From the NCBI RefSeq assembly GCF_001577775.1, contig NZ_CP010835.1, forward strand, positions 744,001 through 808,000: 64,000 nt of DNA, given 5' to 3'. Below, in pieces: positions 1 through 8,399 of this stretch. Numbering within the stretch: the stretch's first letter is position 1; the number at the start of each line of letters is the position of its first letter. The notes beneath the pieces are model-generated. The model saw nothing but the letters and a program-made list of their open reading frames with translations. It was not told the DNA's origin and made no database searches. The stretch is from Pyrococcus kukulkanii (lineage in GTDB: Archaea > Methanobacteriota_B > Thermococci > Thermococcales > Thermococcaceae). The translations under genes were made by a program, and so were the position numbers.

Positions 1-1719
1 TGTTTTTCTTATTCTATCAAGAAGCGTTGTGTTGTGGACAAGTATTCCGTTGGCGATGAAATTGTGAGTCTCAGTGGTTAAGTCGTAGACGTAACCGTCG
101 TAGTCGAACTCCTCAACTTCCTCAACGGGAATAAACACGAAGTTCTCGATGAGGTTGCGAACATAGGCGATGTCTCTTGAATCGAACTCCCTGTTGCGCC
201 AAACCTCGAGGAGCTCCCTTCCGAGTTCTGTGAGCTTTCCGTCTTTTATTAGACCGTCCTTTTCAAGGGCTTTAATGTAGTTGTAATCCTTAGATCTGCC
301 TTCAAGTACCGCGAGCTTCCTCGCGAGTGTTGGGGAGCTCCTCTCAATTGCATCGAGTATCCTCATCAGGGTCTCGTAACTCGGTGCCTCGCTGGATTCG
401 TACTTTGAGTAGGACGGGATAAAGGAGTTAAGCTCTGTCCTCGTGAACCCAAACAGGAGCCTGAGGCGCTTGAGCTCCTCAAATATCGGGTAAGTCTCGC
501 TCTTCTTGCTTTTCCTTATTGCCCTTTCAAGGCACTCGGCCTTCCTCCTCACCGTGAACCCTATGAACTGCCTAAACGCCTCAAGGTTTCTCCTGCCGGA
601 AATCACGAGAGTAGTGTATTCTGAACGATATAGCTTTGAAACGATGCCAAACCTGAGTAGAACCAGTGAAAGCCCCTCAAGGAACTCCTGTGAGGCGCTT
701 GTCACTTCGATCCTGACGTCCTTAAGGCTTACATGCCCGTCGGCGTCAAAGTACCCCCTGAGGAACTCGGAAACATATTCCCTCGGTGCGACGAAGAGTA
801 TGTTTGGAACCCTCAGGCTCTTTGCCTTCTGCCGCTCCGGATAATCGAAGAGGATACGGATGAACCTTATAAGAGCGTTCTTGCCCTTTCTAATTTCGAT
901 TTCCCATGAAGTTCTTCTCCTCACCCTGACAAGCTCAACTCCAAGAGCTTCCACTCCCTTCAACTTTTCAAAGACCTCAATGTCGTTGTTCGCTATCTTT
1001 TCCTGGCTTCCGTCGCCGAACATAACACCAGCGAAGTAGAAAAGGGCCTTCCATTCATCATCAGTCTTGGGAAGTCTGATATAATGAATTGGCTTGCCAG
1101 AGCGGTGGATTCTTGAAGTGAATGCTATTCTCTCAACCTTCTCCCAAAGACCTTCAAGATCTTCGGCGCGAAAAACATTTGAACGGACCTTGTAGTCTTT
1201 CTTTCCTTTAAACCTCTCCTTAACCTCCTCAAGGGCATCTTCCTCGAGTCTTGCTATGAGCTCGGGCGTTGAGAGCTTGGCCCTAACGAAACGCTCAAAG
1301 ATGTCCCTGCTCTCATTGGCATGGATGAACCTAGGAACGGCGACGTAGTCACCGGGCTTAAGTTGATCCGCCCTTTTCCATCCCACCGTCGTGAGGAACG
1401 GGTGTTCAGGCGTTACCGAAATGCTGTGCCAGTTCTTCAGCTTGACTTTCACCATTTTGCCCTGGTGCCTGAGGCGCCATACGTGAGTTCCGATATAAAG
1501 CGAAATTCTTGCATCCTTTCCGGCGGAGGATACTGGAAGTGAGATTTCTCTGATTTCCTTCTCATCGTCATGCTCAACAACCCGCGTCCCCATCCTAAAG
1601 AGCTCTTCTAAGGTTATCATTCCAAGCTCGGGAACAATAACAGTCTCACTCGGAAGCAGGCACTTACCGTGGTCAACGTGACCGAGAACCGCTATAATAG
1701 GCTGACGGATCCTCTTCAT
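1..1719 (-). CDS. infB: Translation initiation factor IF-2 (aIF5B), N-terminal part, interrupted by an intein; runs off the left edge
   Basis: This gene encodes the ribosomal subunit-joining GTPase IF-2/eIF5B. The start ATG is at 1719-1717. The frame stays open for 573 codons to base 1 without a stop. Residues 1-19 (MKRIRQPIIAVLGHVDHGK) are the beginning of the GTPase domain and carry most of the G1 P-loop, GHVDHGK-T. The next residue is Cys20, the first residue of an intein. Host sequence resumes after an Asn at 31-33 with TTLLDRIRKT, which completes the P-loop Thr. The protein therefore cannot bind GTP until splicing occurs. IF-2 inteins at this position are known from other Pyrococcus species. 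The rest of the factor lies outside the window. Confidence 0.95.
   Translation of the reverse strand, partial: MKRIRQPIIAVLGHVDHGKCLLPSETVIVPELGMITLEELFRMGTRVVEHDDEKEIREISLPVSSAGKDARISLYIGTHVWRLRHQGKMVKVKLKNWHSISVTPEHPFLTTVGWKRADQLKPGDYVAVPRFIHANESRDIFERFVRAKLSTPELIARLEEDALEEVKERFKGKKDYKVRSNVFRAEDLEGLWEKVERIAFTSRIHRSGKPIHYIRLPKTDDEWKALFYFAGVMFGDGSQEKIANNDIEVFEKLKGVEALGVELVRVRRRTSWEIEIRKGKNALIRFIRILFDYPERQKAKSLRVPNILFVAPREYVSEFLRGYFDADGHVSLKDVRIEVTSASQEFLEGLSLVLLRFGIVSKLYRSEYTTLVISGRRNLEAFRQFIGFTVRRKAECLERAIRKSKKSETYPIFEELKRLRLLFGFTRTELNSFIPSYSKYESSEAPSYETLMRILDAIERSSPTLARKLAVLEGRSKDYNYIKALEKDGLIKDGKLTELGRELLEVWRNREFDSRDIAYVRNLIENFVFIPVEEVEEFDYDGYVYDLTTETHNFIANGILVHNTTLLDRIRKT
31..1662 (-). 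other. Intein (544 residues) with LAGLIDADG homing endonuclease inside IF-2
   Basis: The element begins at Cys20 (codon 1662-1660) and ends with the His-Asn dipeptide at 36-31, followed by Thr as the +1 extein residue. Splicing block B (VTPEHPFLTT, with its Thr and His) is at about 1440-1415. The C-terminal blocks read YVYDLTTETHNF and NGILVHN. Two LAGLIDADG-type helices are visible: YFAGVMFGDGS (about 1050-1010) and FLRGYFDADGHV (about 765-730). The Asp residues are intact in both, so the endonuclease may be active. The length is at the large end for an intein. Insertion in a P-loop between Lys and Thr is a typical intein site. Confidence 0.95.
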
Positions 1720-1786
1720 TCTTTTTCACCCCCTTTTGAGAATTATCGTGCCTCACCGTATTGGGAGGAGAAGAGGGGATATAAAG

Positions 1787-2734
1787 TTATCCATATATGG
1801 GAATTCTCTCCCCGCAGTATGGACACTTACCATCCCTAACCTTGAACTCAACCACCCTATAGCCAATCCTCGTTATCAGTCTCTTCCCGCATTTGGGACA
1901 GTAAGTTGCCTCGAGCCTTGGATCGCCAACGTTTCCAACGTAAACGAACTTTATGTTGTACTCCTTCATCGCTACTTCCCTAAGATTTATTAATAGATCC
2001 ACGGAAGTTGGAGGTTCTCTCCAATAATTCGCTGGATAATATCTGTTTATATGTAAAGGAACATCTTCGCCTAACTTCTCCGAGTGCATCTTGAATATCC
2101 AGTCGTAGCAAGAATCGTTGGCCTTAGGAACGACGAGGTAAACCATCTCGACGTGACCTCCATTGTCCAGTATGAAGCGCGCGTTCCTAAACACTTTGGA
2201 GTGATCTATAGTAGTTAGAACTCTCATTCCAGGACAACCTTTTATGTCGATGCTAAATCCCGTAGCTCCAGCGTCTAAAAGCATCTTTAGGGCTTTTAGC
2301 GTGAAGTAGCCGTTAGTAACTAGGCAGGAGTATAGGCCCATTTTAGTTCCAAGCTCAAAAACATCAAGCAGATAATGAAATAGGGTTACAGGCTCGTTGA
2401 AGCTAGCGCAGAGACCTTGATCACCATTTAATAGGGCCAGTTGAACTAACTTCTCCGGAGATGTAGGCTCAACATCTGGTGGAGCGGAGAAACTTAGATG
2501 ATAGTTTTGACACCAAGGGCAGTAGAAGTTGCAACCATAGCCCGAGAAAGTTAAGGCAGTAGTTCCGGGATAATAGTGAAAGAATGGCTTTATCTCTATA
2601 GGTCTGCTCTCAACTGCACTCAACTTCCCATAGCCGACGTGAACTAACTCCCCATTGATGTTTGCGTAATTCCTGCATATTCCCACTTTACTCTCCCTAA
2701 GCTCGCACCTTCTCTCGCAGATCCAGCATTTCAT
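1787..2734 (-). CDS. Radical SAM protein, pyruvate-formate-lyase-activating-enzyme-like (AmmeMemoRadiSam type)
   Basis: This 315-residue protein has the radical SAM motif CxxxCxxC at C68/C72/C75 (CNFYCPWC), which binds a 4Fe-4S cluster. It has additional cysteines at the N-terminus (C3, C6, C10, C20) and a C-terminal zinc-ribbon-like pair (C279/C282 and C304/C307). The start is supported by a GGGTGGAA ribosome site just upstream of ATG 2734. The family is the PflA-like group that often occurs with AMMECR1 and Memo proteins; its substrate is not established. No partner of that system is adjacent here. A second member of the broader family lies at 14985-16028. Confidence 0.85.
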   Translation of the reverse strand: MKCWICERRCELRESKVGICRNYANINGELVHVGYGKLSAVESRPIEIKPFFHYYPGTTALTFSGYGCNFYCPWCQNYHLSFSAPPDVEPTSPEKLVQLALLNGDQGLCASFNEPVTLFHYLLDVFELGTKMGLYSCLVTNGYFTLKALKMLLDAGATGFSIDIKGCPGMRVLTTIDHSKVFRNARFILDNGGHVEMVYLVVPKANDSCYDWIFKMHSEKLGEDVPLHINRYYPANYWREPPTSVDLLINLREVAMKEYNIKFVYVGNVGDPRLEATYCPKCGKRLITRIGYRVVEFKVRDGKCPYCGERIPIYG

Positions 2735-2824
2735 AGTTCCACCCGATATACATTATGCTATATAGAATAGATATGAATTGCATATCGAAAAGCTTCACGT
2801 TTCTATGTAGTATCACTAAGGGTA

Positions 2825-3133
2825 GTGAAGAAGTATGGCGAGGCTGTTCATTGGATAGTTCCTTTTGTTGCATTTGCATGTTGGTGGGGGGATTTTTATG
2901 TGTTTTATGTGGGTGAGAAGCCAACCACACCAGTTGCACTACAACTGGTAGCGGAAACGGTAAATATGAAGATCCCATAGGAATAAGGCTCCTTAGCAAA
3001 GATCTAGGGCTACTGCATCCAGGCCTCGGAGAGAGAAAAAGGACGAGCGGAGCTCAACAGAGAATATCCCAAAATAGAGGACAGGAAGGTAAAGTTCCTG
3101 GTACTAATTAACAGGATGATTAATACCTACTAG
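2825..3133 (+). pseudogene. Decayed small gene remnant between two minus-strand genes
   Basis: Coding-like sequence on the plus strand is split between frames. From a GTG at 2825 it reads VKKYGEAVHWIVPFVAFACW and continues to a stop near 2979, including a hydrophobic stretch. After a frame change, about 3022-3133 reads a charged C-terminus (ASEREKGRAELNREYPKIED, then RKVKFLVLINRMINTY and stop). The tail overlaps the 3' end of the minus-strand synthetase gene. I do not recognise the family. The hydrophobic start and basic tail suggest a small membrane protein. Reading as a pseudogene is an inference from the frame break. Confidence 0.4.
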
Positions 3134-4439
3134 ATAGCCAGGACAAAGCCTTAGCTGCTCTCTCTGGCGTTGGAAAGTTCTTTATTTTTGCCTTTTCAAG
3201 AACTTTTATTCCTTCCTTCACGAGCTCCCCGGCCATAAAGTTCACTATTATCGGCTTGTTGCACTCGGCATCAATTACTGCCTTGGCAATATCCTCGCTC
3301 GGGATGAAGATCGGTGGAACGCAAATCACGAGCATTGAATCAACGTTCTCATCCCTGCACACGACCTCTATTGTCCTCTTATACCTCTCATAGTCCGCAT
3401 CAGCAATTAAGTCAATCGGGTTCTTAACGGAGCATTGGGGCGGTAGGAAAGACTTTAGCTCTTCAACGGTTTCCTGGGAGAGCTTAGCTATTTCAAGCCC
3501 AAGCTTCTCCAGCTTATCCGTGGCTAAAACTCCTGGCCCGCCAGAGTTAGTAATTACCGCAACCCTCTTTCCAGCCCTAGAGTACATCTCAAAGGCCTTT
3601 GCAGCATCAAACAGCTCCTCCATCTCTTCAACTTCAATTGCCCCAGTCTGCCTGAACACGGCCCTGTATATCTCATATGAGCCGGCTAAAGAGCCAGTGT
3701 GACTTTGCGCGGCCCTGGCTCCACTCTTGCTCTTTCCAGCTTTCAGAATTATTACCGGTTTCCTCGAGGTTGCGTACTTCAATGCCTCCACGAATTTCCT
3801 ACCATCCTTCACACCTTCTATGTACAGGGCTATGACCTTTGTATTGGGGTCGTCGGCAAAGTACCTGAGGAAGTCGCTCTCGTCAAGGTCAGCAGCGTTG
3901 CCGTAACTGACGAATGCTGAAAACCCAACTCCTTCTTCGTTGCCCATGGCCAGTGCGGCCCCTCCAAAGGCTCCGCTCTGGCTTATTAAAGCCAGGCCTC
4001 CAGGCCTGACACGAACCTCAAACGATCCGAAGAACTTTCCGTGGACTCCAAAAATTCCGGCACAGTTAGGGCCTATAACCCTAATTCCAGCCTCCTTTGC
4101 AGCTTTCACGAGCTCTTTCTCAAGTTTAATGTTTCCAACCTCTGAAAAGCCTGCAGAGATTACAACTGCCCCCTTAGTCAATCCTTTAAGATCCTTAATT
4201 AACCCAGGAACGAGCTTTGCGGGGATTACTATTATTGAAACGTCAACCTTCTCGTCAAGCTTCTCCTTCACCTTGAACTTTCTACCGGCGATCTCGACTT
4301 CTCCGCCCTTTGGATTGACTGGGATTATCTTACCCTCGAAGCCACCCTCAACGATGTTCCTAAGTATCTCCCTCGCTATGCTCCCCTCTCTAAATGATCC
4401 AAAGATGGCAACGCTCTTTGGGTAGAAGAAGTAGTCCAT
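3120..4439 (-). CDS. Acyl-CoA synthetase (NDP-forming), alpha-subunit type
   Basis: The 439-residue protein has the layout of the alpha subunit of ADP-forming acetyl-CoA synthetase. It has an N-terminal CoA-binding Rossmann domain (about 1-130, starting PKSVAIFGS), a succinyl-CoA-ligase-like domain with the active-site histidine in QSHTGSLAG (H247), and a second ligase domain to about 439. These enzymes convert acyl-CoA, ADP and phosphate to acid, CoA and ATP, the main energy-conserving step of peptide and sugar fermentation in Thermococcales. No beta subunit (ATP-grasp) gene is next to it, so it must pair with a distant one. The exact acyl specificity cannot be told from sequence. Confidence 0.85.
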   Translation of the reverse strand: MDYFFYPKSVAIFGSFREGSIAREILRNIVEGGFEGKIIPVNPKGGEVEIAGRKFKVKEKLDEKVDVSIIVIPAKLVPGLIKDLKGLTKGAVVISAGFSEVGNIKLEKELVKAAKEAGIRVIGPNCAGIFGVHGKFFGSFEVRVRPGGLALISQSGAFGGAALAMGNEEGVGFSAFVSYGNAADLDESDFLRYFADDPNTKVIALYIEGVKDGRKFVEALKYATSRKPVIILKAGKSKSGARAAQSHTGSLAGSYEIYRAVFRQTGAIEVEEMEELFDAAKAFEMYSRAGKRVAVITNSGGPGVLATDKLEKLGLEIAKLSQETVEELKSFLPPQCSVKNPIDLIADADYERYKRTIEVVCRDENVDSMLVICVPPIFIPSEDIAKAVIDAECNKPIIVNFMAGELVKEGIKVLEKAKIKNFPTPERAAKALSWLSSRY

Positions 4440-4480
4440 TTCACCACCCTAAATTCACTCATATGAAATATTTAAAAGGT

Positions 4481-4864
4481 TTAAAGGATGGCAATTGCTG
4501 TCAATAGAAGGATTAGAATTAGAGGACCAGCAAGCAGGACTGCTATTGCCCCTTCATCCGTTGGCTTCTCTGGCCCTATCTTTTGAAGAAGTTTGATTCC
4601 AGCAGGAGCCCCCAGGGCAAAGCCGAGTATCCATTCGGGTCCAGGATAAGCATAGAGTAGCCTGTACATGGCGAGTGAAACACCTAGAACTATAGAAACG
4701 AGTGCTATCGCTTTCAAGATGCTTCTCTGCTTTAGGATTAGGGAGTAAGCTAAGGCCCATGCAATGGAGAAGATAAAACCTACAACTATCGCTATTACTA
4801 TCGCCATCATCACGATTCTCATCACTTGTCTTATAAATAAGTTTACCTTCAATGGTCGTCCCAT
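4481..4864 (-). CDS. Small integral membrane protein of unknown function
   Basis: This protein of about 127 residues has four predicted membrane segments: MMAIVIAIVVGFIFSIAWAL, a segment around residues 48-65, a segment around 75-90, and a C-terminal LLAGPLILILLLTAIAIL. I chose the ATG at 4864, since the upstream TTG codon has no ribosome site. It is divergent from coaD, with only about 35 bases between the start codons, so the two promoters overlap. No family was recognised. Confidence 0.6.
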   Translation of the reverse strand: MGRPLKVNLFIRQVMRIVMMAIVIAIVVGFIFSIAWALAYSLILKQRSILKAIALVSIVLGVSLAMYRLLYAYPGPEWILGFALGAPAGIKLLQKIGPEKPTDEGAIAVLLAGPLILILLLTAIAIL

Positions 4865-4899
4865 CCACAAACCATAATAACCCTCCTGGGGAGATAACC

Positions 4900-5373
4900 A
4901 TGATGAAAAAGTTCAAGAAAGTCGTCGTTGGTGGAACGTTCGACAGGCTACACCTTGGTCACAAGGCATTACTTAGGAAGGCCTTTGAAGTAGGCGAGAC
5001 AGTGTACGTTGGACTAACCTCGGATGAAATGGTTAGGGAAAAACCCTACGCCGAGAAAATCCTCCCCTATGAGAGAAGGCTCAGGGATCTTTTAATGTTT
5101 TTTGAAGTTAACGGCTTTAAAAATTATAGGATAATCAAGATACACAACGCGATAGGCTTCACAACCAAGATAAAGAGTCTCGAGGCCATTGTTGTGAGTG
5201 AAGAAACTTATAAGGGGGCCCTCCTCGTAAACAGGGCAAGAGAGGAGTTGGGCCTTAAGCCCTTAGAGATAGTAGTAATACCCTTAGTTAAGAGCAAGCT
5301 TGGTGGGAAGATAAGCTCCTCACTAATAAGAGCAGGGCTTATTGATCCATTTGGCAACCCAATAAAGAGGTAA
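4900..5373 (+). CDS. coaD: Phosphopantetheine adenylyltransferase (archaeal CoaD)
   Basis: This enzyme makes dephospho-CoA from 4'-phosphopantetheine and ATP, the penultimate step of coenzyme A synthesis. The 157-residue protein is a nucleotidyltransferase with the adenylylation motif GGTFDRLHLGH near its N-terminus and the ISSSLIRAG motif near its C-terminus. It matches the archaeal, eukaryote-like PPAT family. The start is ATG 4900 or the ATG directly after it. A longer in-frame extension from 4852 has no ribosome site and would overlap the divergent gene. Confidence 0.92.
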   Translation: MMKKFKKVVVGGTFDRLHLGHKALLRKAFEVGETVYVGLTSDEMVREKPYAEKILPYERRLRDLLMFFEVNGFKNYRIIKIHNAIGFTTKIKSLEAIVVSEETYKGALLVNRAREELGLKPLEIVVIPLVKSKLGGKISSSLIRAGLIDPFGNPIKR

Positions 5374-5398
5374 ACTTTTATAATGATCTAGAGTATCG

Positions 5399-6421
5399 AT
5401 GAGCATGTGGCAGGTGGTTTTAATTCTCGCGGTAGTTCTTCCTCCTACCATAGTTCTCGTTCAAGGAAGAAGATACGATAAAATAAACAGAAAGGAGAGG
5501 ATGATCAAATTAAGCAAGGCATATATTGCCTCAATTTTTGTTGAACTAATTCTCTTTATTATATCCGGCGTTTTAGGATTCTTTGACTACGTTGGCAGGT
5601 TTTCGGGAATATCTGGAACCTTTATCTTATTTGGACCAGCCTTGCTACCTATAATAGCATCTACCTTACTCCTCGCTTATTACAGCGAGAAAGAAACAAT
5701 GAACCGGAAAACTCTCCTCCTAGGTTTTGTGTTGCTCTTGGCAATAGTTTTTGGCACGATATTTCTCTTTATGGCCACTGAAGGAATTACAAATTTTGTG
5801 ATCTTTATTATATATTCAATGGGAGTTGCTGAAGTGTTCTCCAAGATTGTAAAGAAAGTTGGAAAGGGAGAAGTGCTCACAGGAGAGCTGAGCGAAGAAA
5901 TAAGGGAGATATGCAGGAGATATGGTATTAAGATTAAGAACATCCACGTTTTGAAGGATGATAAACCTTATGCACTGGTTTCGGGATTTGGGGGTAAGGA
6001 TGTTTACGTAACCGAGGGATTACTAGAAAAGCTCGATAAGGATGAAGTCATTGCAGTTATTGCGCACGAGCTTGGTCACGTCAAGAAGAAGCATCTGTTT
6101 AAGAGCTCTATAATACCCATTGTTGCTGTAACACTTGCGATAATCCCGATGAACTTAGACCTTCCCGTGTGGGTGGTAATTAGTACGGTTTTATTGTCCA
6201 TTGCTTTGATAATCTACGACTTTACAGTTCTCAGATTGAAGAACGAATATGAAGCCGATGAATTTGCCGCAAAAATAGCCGGAAAGGAGCACATTATTAG
6301 CGCACTAAAGAAGCTGGCGGAGATCAACGAAATCCCGAAAGACACTCCAAGGTGGTTTGACGTCATGCACTCTCATCCATCGATAAAGAAGAGGATTAAA
6401 AGGCTTGAGGAAATGGTATGA
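5399..6421 (+). CDS. M48 family membrane zinc metalloprotease (HtpX/Ste24-like)
   Basis: The 340-residue protein begins with several membrane helices (about residues 3-20, 42-62, 72-95, 106-127 and 130-148). A cytoplasmic-type protease domain follows, with the zinc motif HELGH (223-227) and the third ligand in NEYEADEFA (E284). Two further helices (about 235-275) lie between them, as in HtpX. These enzymes degrade damaged membrane proteins. Transcription appears to start close to the ATG: a TATA-like AACTTTTATAATG lies about 25 bases upstream, so the mRNA may be leaderless. The next gene starts 11 bases after its stop. Confidence 0.85.
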   Translation: MSMWQVVLILAVVLPPTIVLVQGRRYDKINRKERMIKLSKAYIASIFVELILFIISGVLGFFDYVGRFSGISGTFILFGPALLPIIASTLLLAYYSEKETMNRKTLLLGFVLLLAIVFGTIFLFMATEGITNFVIFIIYSMGVAEVFSKIVKKVGKGEVLTGELSEEIREICRRYGIKIKNIHVLKDDKPYALVSGFGGKDVYVTEGLLEKLDKDEVIAVIAHELGHVKKKHLFKSSIIPIVAVTLAIIPMNLDLPVWVVISTVLLSIALIIYDFTVLRLKNEYEADEFAAKIAGKEHIISALKKLAEINEIPKDTPRWFDVMHSHPSIKKRIKRLEEMV

Positions 6422-6431
6422 TGGTGGTTAG

Positions 6432-7673
6432 ATGAAAGCTATAATAATCGGGGCAGGACTCGGAGGATTATTAACAGGTGCATTTCTCGCTAAGAATGGG
6501 TATGAAGTTACAATCCTTGAAAAATCACCCATAATTGGAGGGAGGTTCACAAATCTACCGTACAAAGGATTTCAGCTCTCTACCGGGGCACTCCACATGG
6601 TTCCCCATGGAGAAGATGGCCCTCTAGCTCACCTGCTCAAGATTCTTGGGGCAAAGGTCGAGATAGTAAATTCTAACCCAAAGGGCAAGATACTGTGGGA
6701 TGGTAAAATCATGCACTACAGCAAGGCCTGGAAGTTTCTGGGCTTTAAGGAGAAAGCGAAGGCACTAAAACTCCTCGCGGAGATAAAGGCCAATAGGCTT
6801 CCAAAGGGAGAAGAAGCCCTCATGCCGGCAGATGAATGGATAAAGGAAAGGGTTGGAGATAATGAATTCGTCCTGAAATTCTTGGAGAGCTTCACCGGCT
6901 GGGCTGACAGCGTTTCTTCAACTGAAATCCCAGCAATAGAGCTGGCCAAGGAAATAAAGGCTACGTTAATGTGGGGAGGCCCTGGACTCATAAGAGGGGG
7001 ATGTAAGGCCGTAATTGATGAGCTAGCGAGGATAATCACGGAAAATAACGGTAGGATAATAACGAGGGAGAAGGCCGTTGAGGTTGAAGAGGGAAAGGTC
7101 ATCAGTGAGAGCGGTTCCGAATACCAATATGATATCTTAATTTCAAACATTGGAGTAAAAGAGACCGTGGAGCTAATTGGAAAGGGGGAATTCCCCCACG
7201 ACTTCCTAAAAGAGGTCAAGAGAATCAAGCCAAGCGAAGGAGTTAAGTTCAACCTAGCGGTTCCTGGGGAGCCCAGGATAGGGAACACGGTAGTTTTCAC
7301 ACCCCAGCTCAGCATCAACGGCTTTAATGAGCCCTCTTCCTTAGATCAATCTCTTGCCAAAGAGGGATACACGCTCATAATGGCCCATATGGCTCTCAAG
7401 GAAAGCCCGAAAAAGGCCATAAAGAAGGGATGGAACGACCTTCTTGAGGTATTTCCAGATGGTGAACCATTATTGGCCCAAGTCTACCGTGGAGATAATC
7501 CAGTCAACAGGACGAGGGCTGGAATGCACGTCGAGTGGCCCCTTGAGAGAATTTACGTCGTTGGAGATGGCTACAGACCTATAGGAGGCATAGAGGTCGA
7601 TGGAATAGCCCTGGGAGTCATGGAAGTCCTAGAGAGAATCGGAATAGGTAACTTTAAATCTTGGAAGCTCTAA
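6432..7673 (+). CDS. FAD-dependent oxidoreductase, phytoene-desaturase-like
   Basis: The 413-residue protein starts with a dinucleotide-binding fold, MKAIIIGAGLGGLLTGAFLA, followed by an acidic end to the second strand (ILEK). A C-terminal FAD-contact motif (VVGDGYRPIGGIEVDGIALG) completes the amine-oxidase/phytoene-dehydrogenase fold. It has a GGTGG ribosome site and starts 10 bases after the M48 protease gene, so the two are probably co-transcribed. Homologues in Thermococcales are annotated as NAD(P)/FAD oxidoreductases without a known substrate. A role in isoprenoid or lipid reduction (geranylgeranyl-type chains) is possible but is inference. Confidence 0.8.
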   Translation: MKAIIIGAGLGGLLTGAFLAKNGYEVTILEKSPIIGGRFTNLPYKGFQLSTGALHMVPHGEDGPLAHLLKILGAKVEIVNSNPKGKILWDGKIMHYSKAWKFLGFKEKAKALKLLAEIKANRLPKGEEALMPADEWIKERVGDNEFVLKFLESFTGWADSVSSTEIPAIELAKEIKATLMWGGPGLIRGGCKAVIDELARIITENNGRIITREKAVEVEEGKVISESGSEYQYDILISNIGVKETVELIGKGEFPHDFLKEVKRIKPSEGVKFNLAVPGEPRIGNTVVFTPQLSINGFNEPSSLDQSLAKEGYTLIMAHMALKESPKKAIKKGWNDLLEVFPDGEPLLAQVYRGDNPVNRTRAGMHVEWPLERIYVVGDGYRPIGGIEVDGIALGVMEVLERIGIGNFKSWKL

Positions 7674-7681
7674 TTTTATTT

Positions 7682-7855
7682 ATGCAAATTCCAAACAAGA
7701 AAGATCTGGAGACCGCAGTTGCCGTTAGAGAAACAATGGGAAAAGAGGCGGAGGTTGAGCGCAAAGTCCCCAGGGAATACTCCTGGGTTGATTATCTGAT
7801 AGTTTTTGGCCTTCTTGTCCTTTTGATTTTCGGTGCATACATCATCACAAGGTAG
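7682..7855 (+). CDS. Small single-span membrane protein
   Basis: This 57-residue protein has a charged N-terminal half and one C-terminal membrane helix (YLIVFGLLVLLIFGAYIIT), suggesting a tail-anchored protein facing the cytoplasm. I chose ATG 7682: a TATA-like TTTAAATC lies about 30 bases upstream, inside the end of the previous gene, which fits a leaderless message. An upstream in-frame ATG at 7661 overlaps the preceding gene and has no better site. No family was recognised. Confidence 0.55.
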   Translation: MQIPNKKDLETAVAVRETMGKEAEVERKVPREYSWVDYLIVFGLLVLLIFGAYIITR

Positions 7856-7923
7856 TATATATACTCGCTCCCTTAATACTGGTTATATCGTTGAAAGGAG
7901 CAGAAACTTTTAGATGAAGCTTC

Positions 7924-8085
7924 GGTGAGGGGTTGAGTCCCTGCCCCGAGGGGACTGTATCACCATGATAACCGTTCTCTCGCCCTGTATTGTTGTGATA
8001 CAGGGTGGATCATCACGGATGACGCACAACGAGACTAATAAAGGTTTCCGTCTCCATATCACGCCGATACAGGGTGGAGAACGGT
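7924..8085. ncRNA. Structured GC-rich intergenic segment with mutually exclusive hairpins; candidate RNA element
   Basis: Three structures can be drawn by hand. First, 7924-7964 folds as GGTGA/TCACC below AGTCCC/GGGACT with an asymmetric internal loop. Second, CCCTGTAT (7983-7990) pairs with ATACAGGG (7998-8005) around a 7-base loop. Third, a longer helix pairs 7971-7990 with 8067-8085 (ACCGTTCT with AGAACGGT, and CCCTGTAT with the second ATACAGGG). The second and third cannot form together. The segment GATACAGGGTGGA occurs twice (7997-8009 and 8066-8078). No convincing gene covers it. On the minus strand it would be the 3' trailer of the PPC-domain gene. Function and strand are unknown. Confidence 0.35.
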
Positions 8086-8089
8086 GTTC

Positions 8090-8397
8090 GCGGTAGGTTG
8101 CATTGGAGGGGAATGTTGTAAAGAGACCGTAGCGGACACTTTTAATGCACCAGATCCAAGAAAAATCCTGGAAGAACCGAAGAGCGAAGCCGTGAAGAGC
8201 CCTTTGAGTTAACAATGGAAGCTTCAACCCTTGATGATGTATCGGGCGGGGATACTCGAGGCATACAGAAAGATTAGCGAGACTCATTAAAAGGAACTAA
8301 GGAGTGTCACCCCGGGGAGGCACTTATACTGAGATCCCCCGAGAGAATACGTGATCATGCAAAAGAAATTGGAAGGAAAGTCGATCTACGTTAAGGG
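8090..8397 (+). pseudogene. Degenerate coding remnant
   Basis: Coding-like plus-strand stretches in different frames are joined by stops. One reads FAVGCIGGECCKETVADTFN and on to a stop near 8210. Another, at about 8282-8395, reads GTKECHPGEALILRSPERIR followed by DHAKEIGRKVDLR and a stop. Together they look like the decayed C-terminal half of a soluble protein. I do not recognise the family. The whole stretch 7856-8399 contains no intact gene that I can support. Confidence 0.3.
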
Positions 8398-8399
8398 AC

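Noticed and set aside
506-844. Open frame of 112 codons on the plus strand
   Set aside because: It is the antisense shadow of the IF-2 intein, which has an uninterrupted minus-strand frame with recognisable motifs.
2697-2999. 100-codon minus-strand frame
   Set aside because: It overlaps the start of the radical SAM gene, has no ribosome site and no protein-like pattern; the plus strand shows better coding traces.
7910-8287. 125-codon minus-strand frame
   Set aside because: It runs through inverted repeats and decayed plus-strand pieces, and its product looks random.
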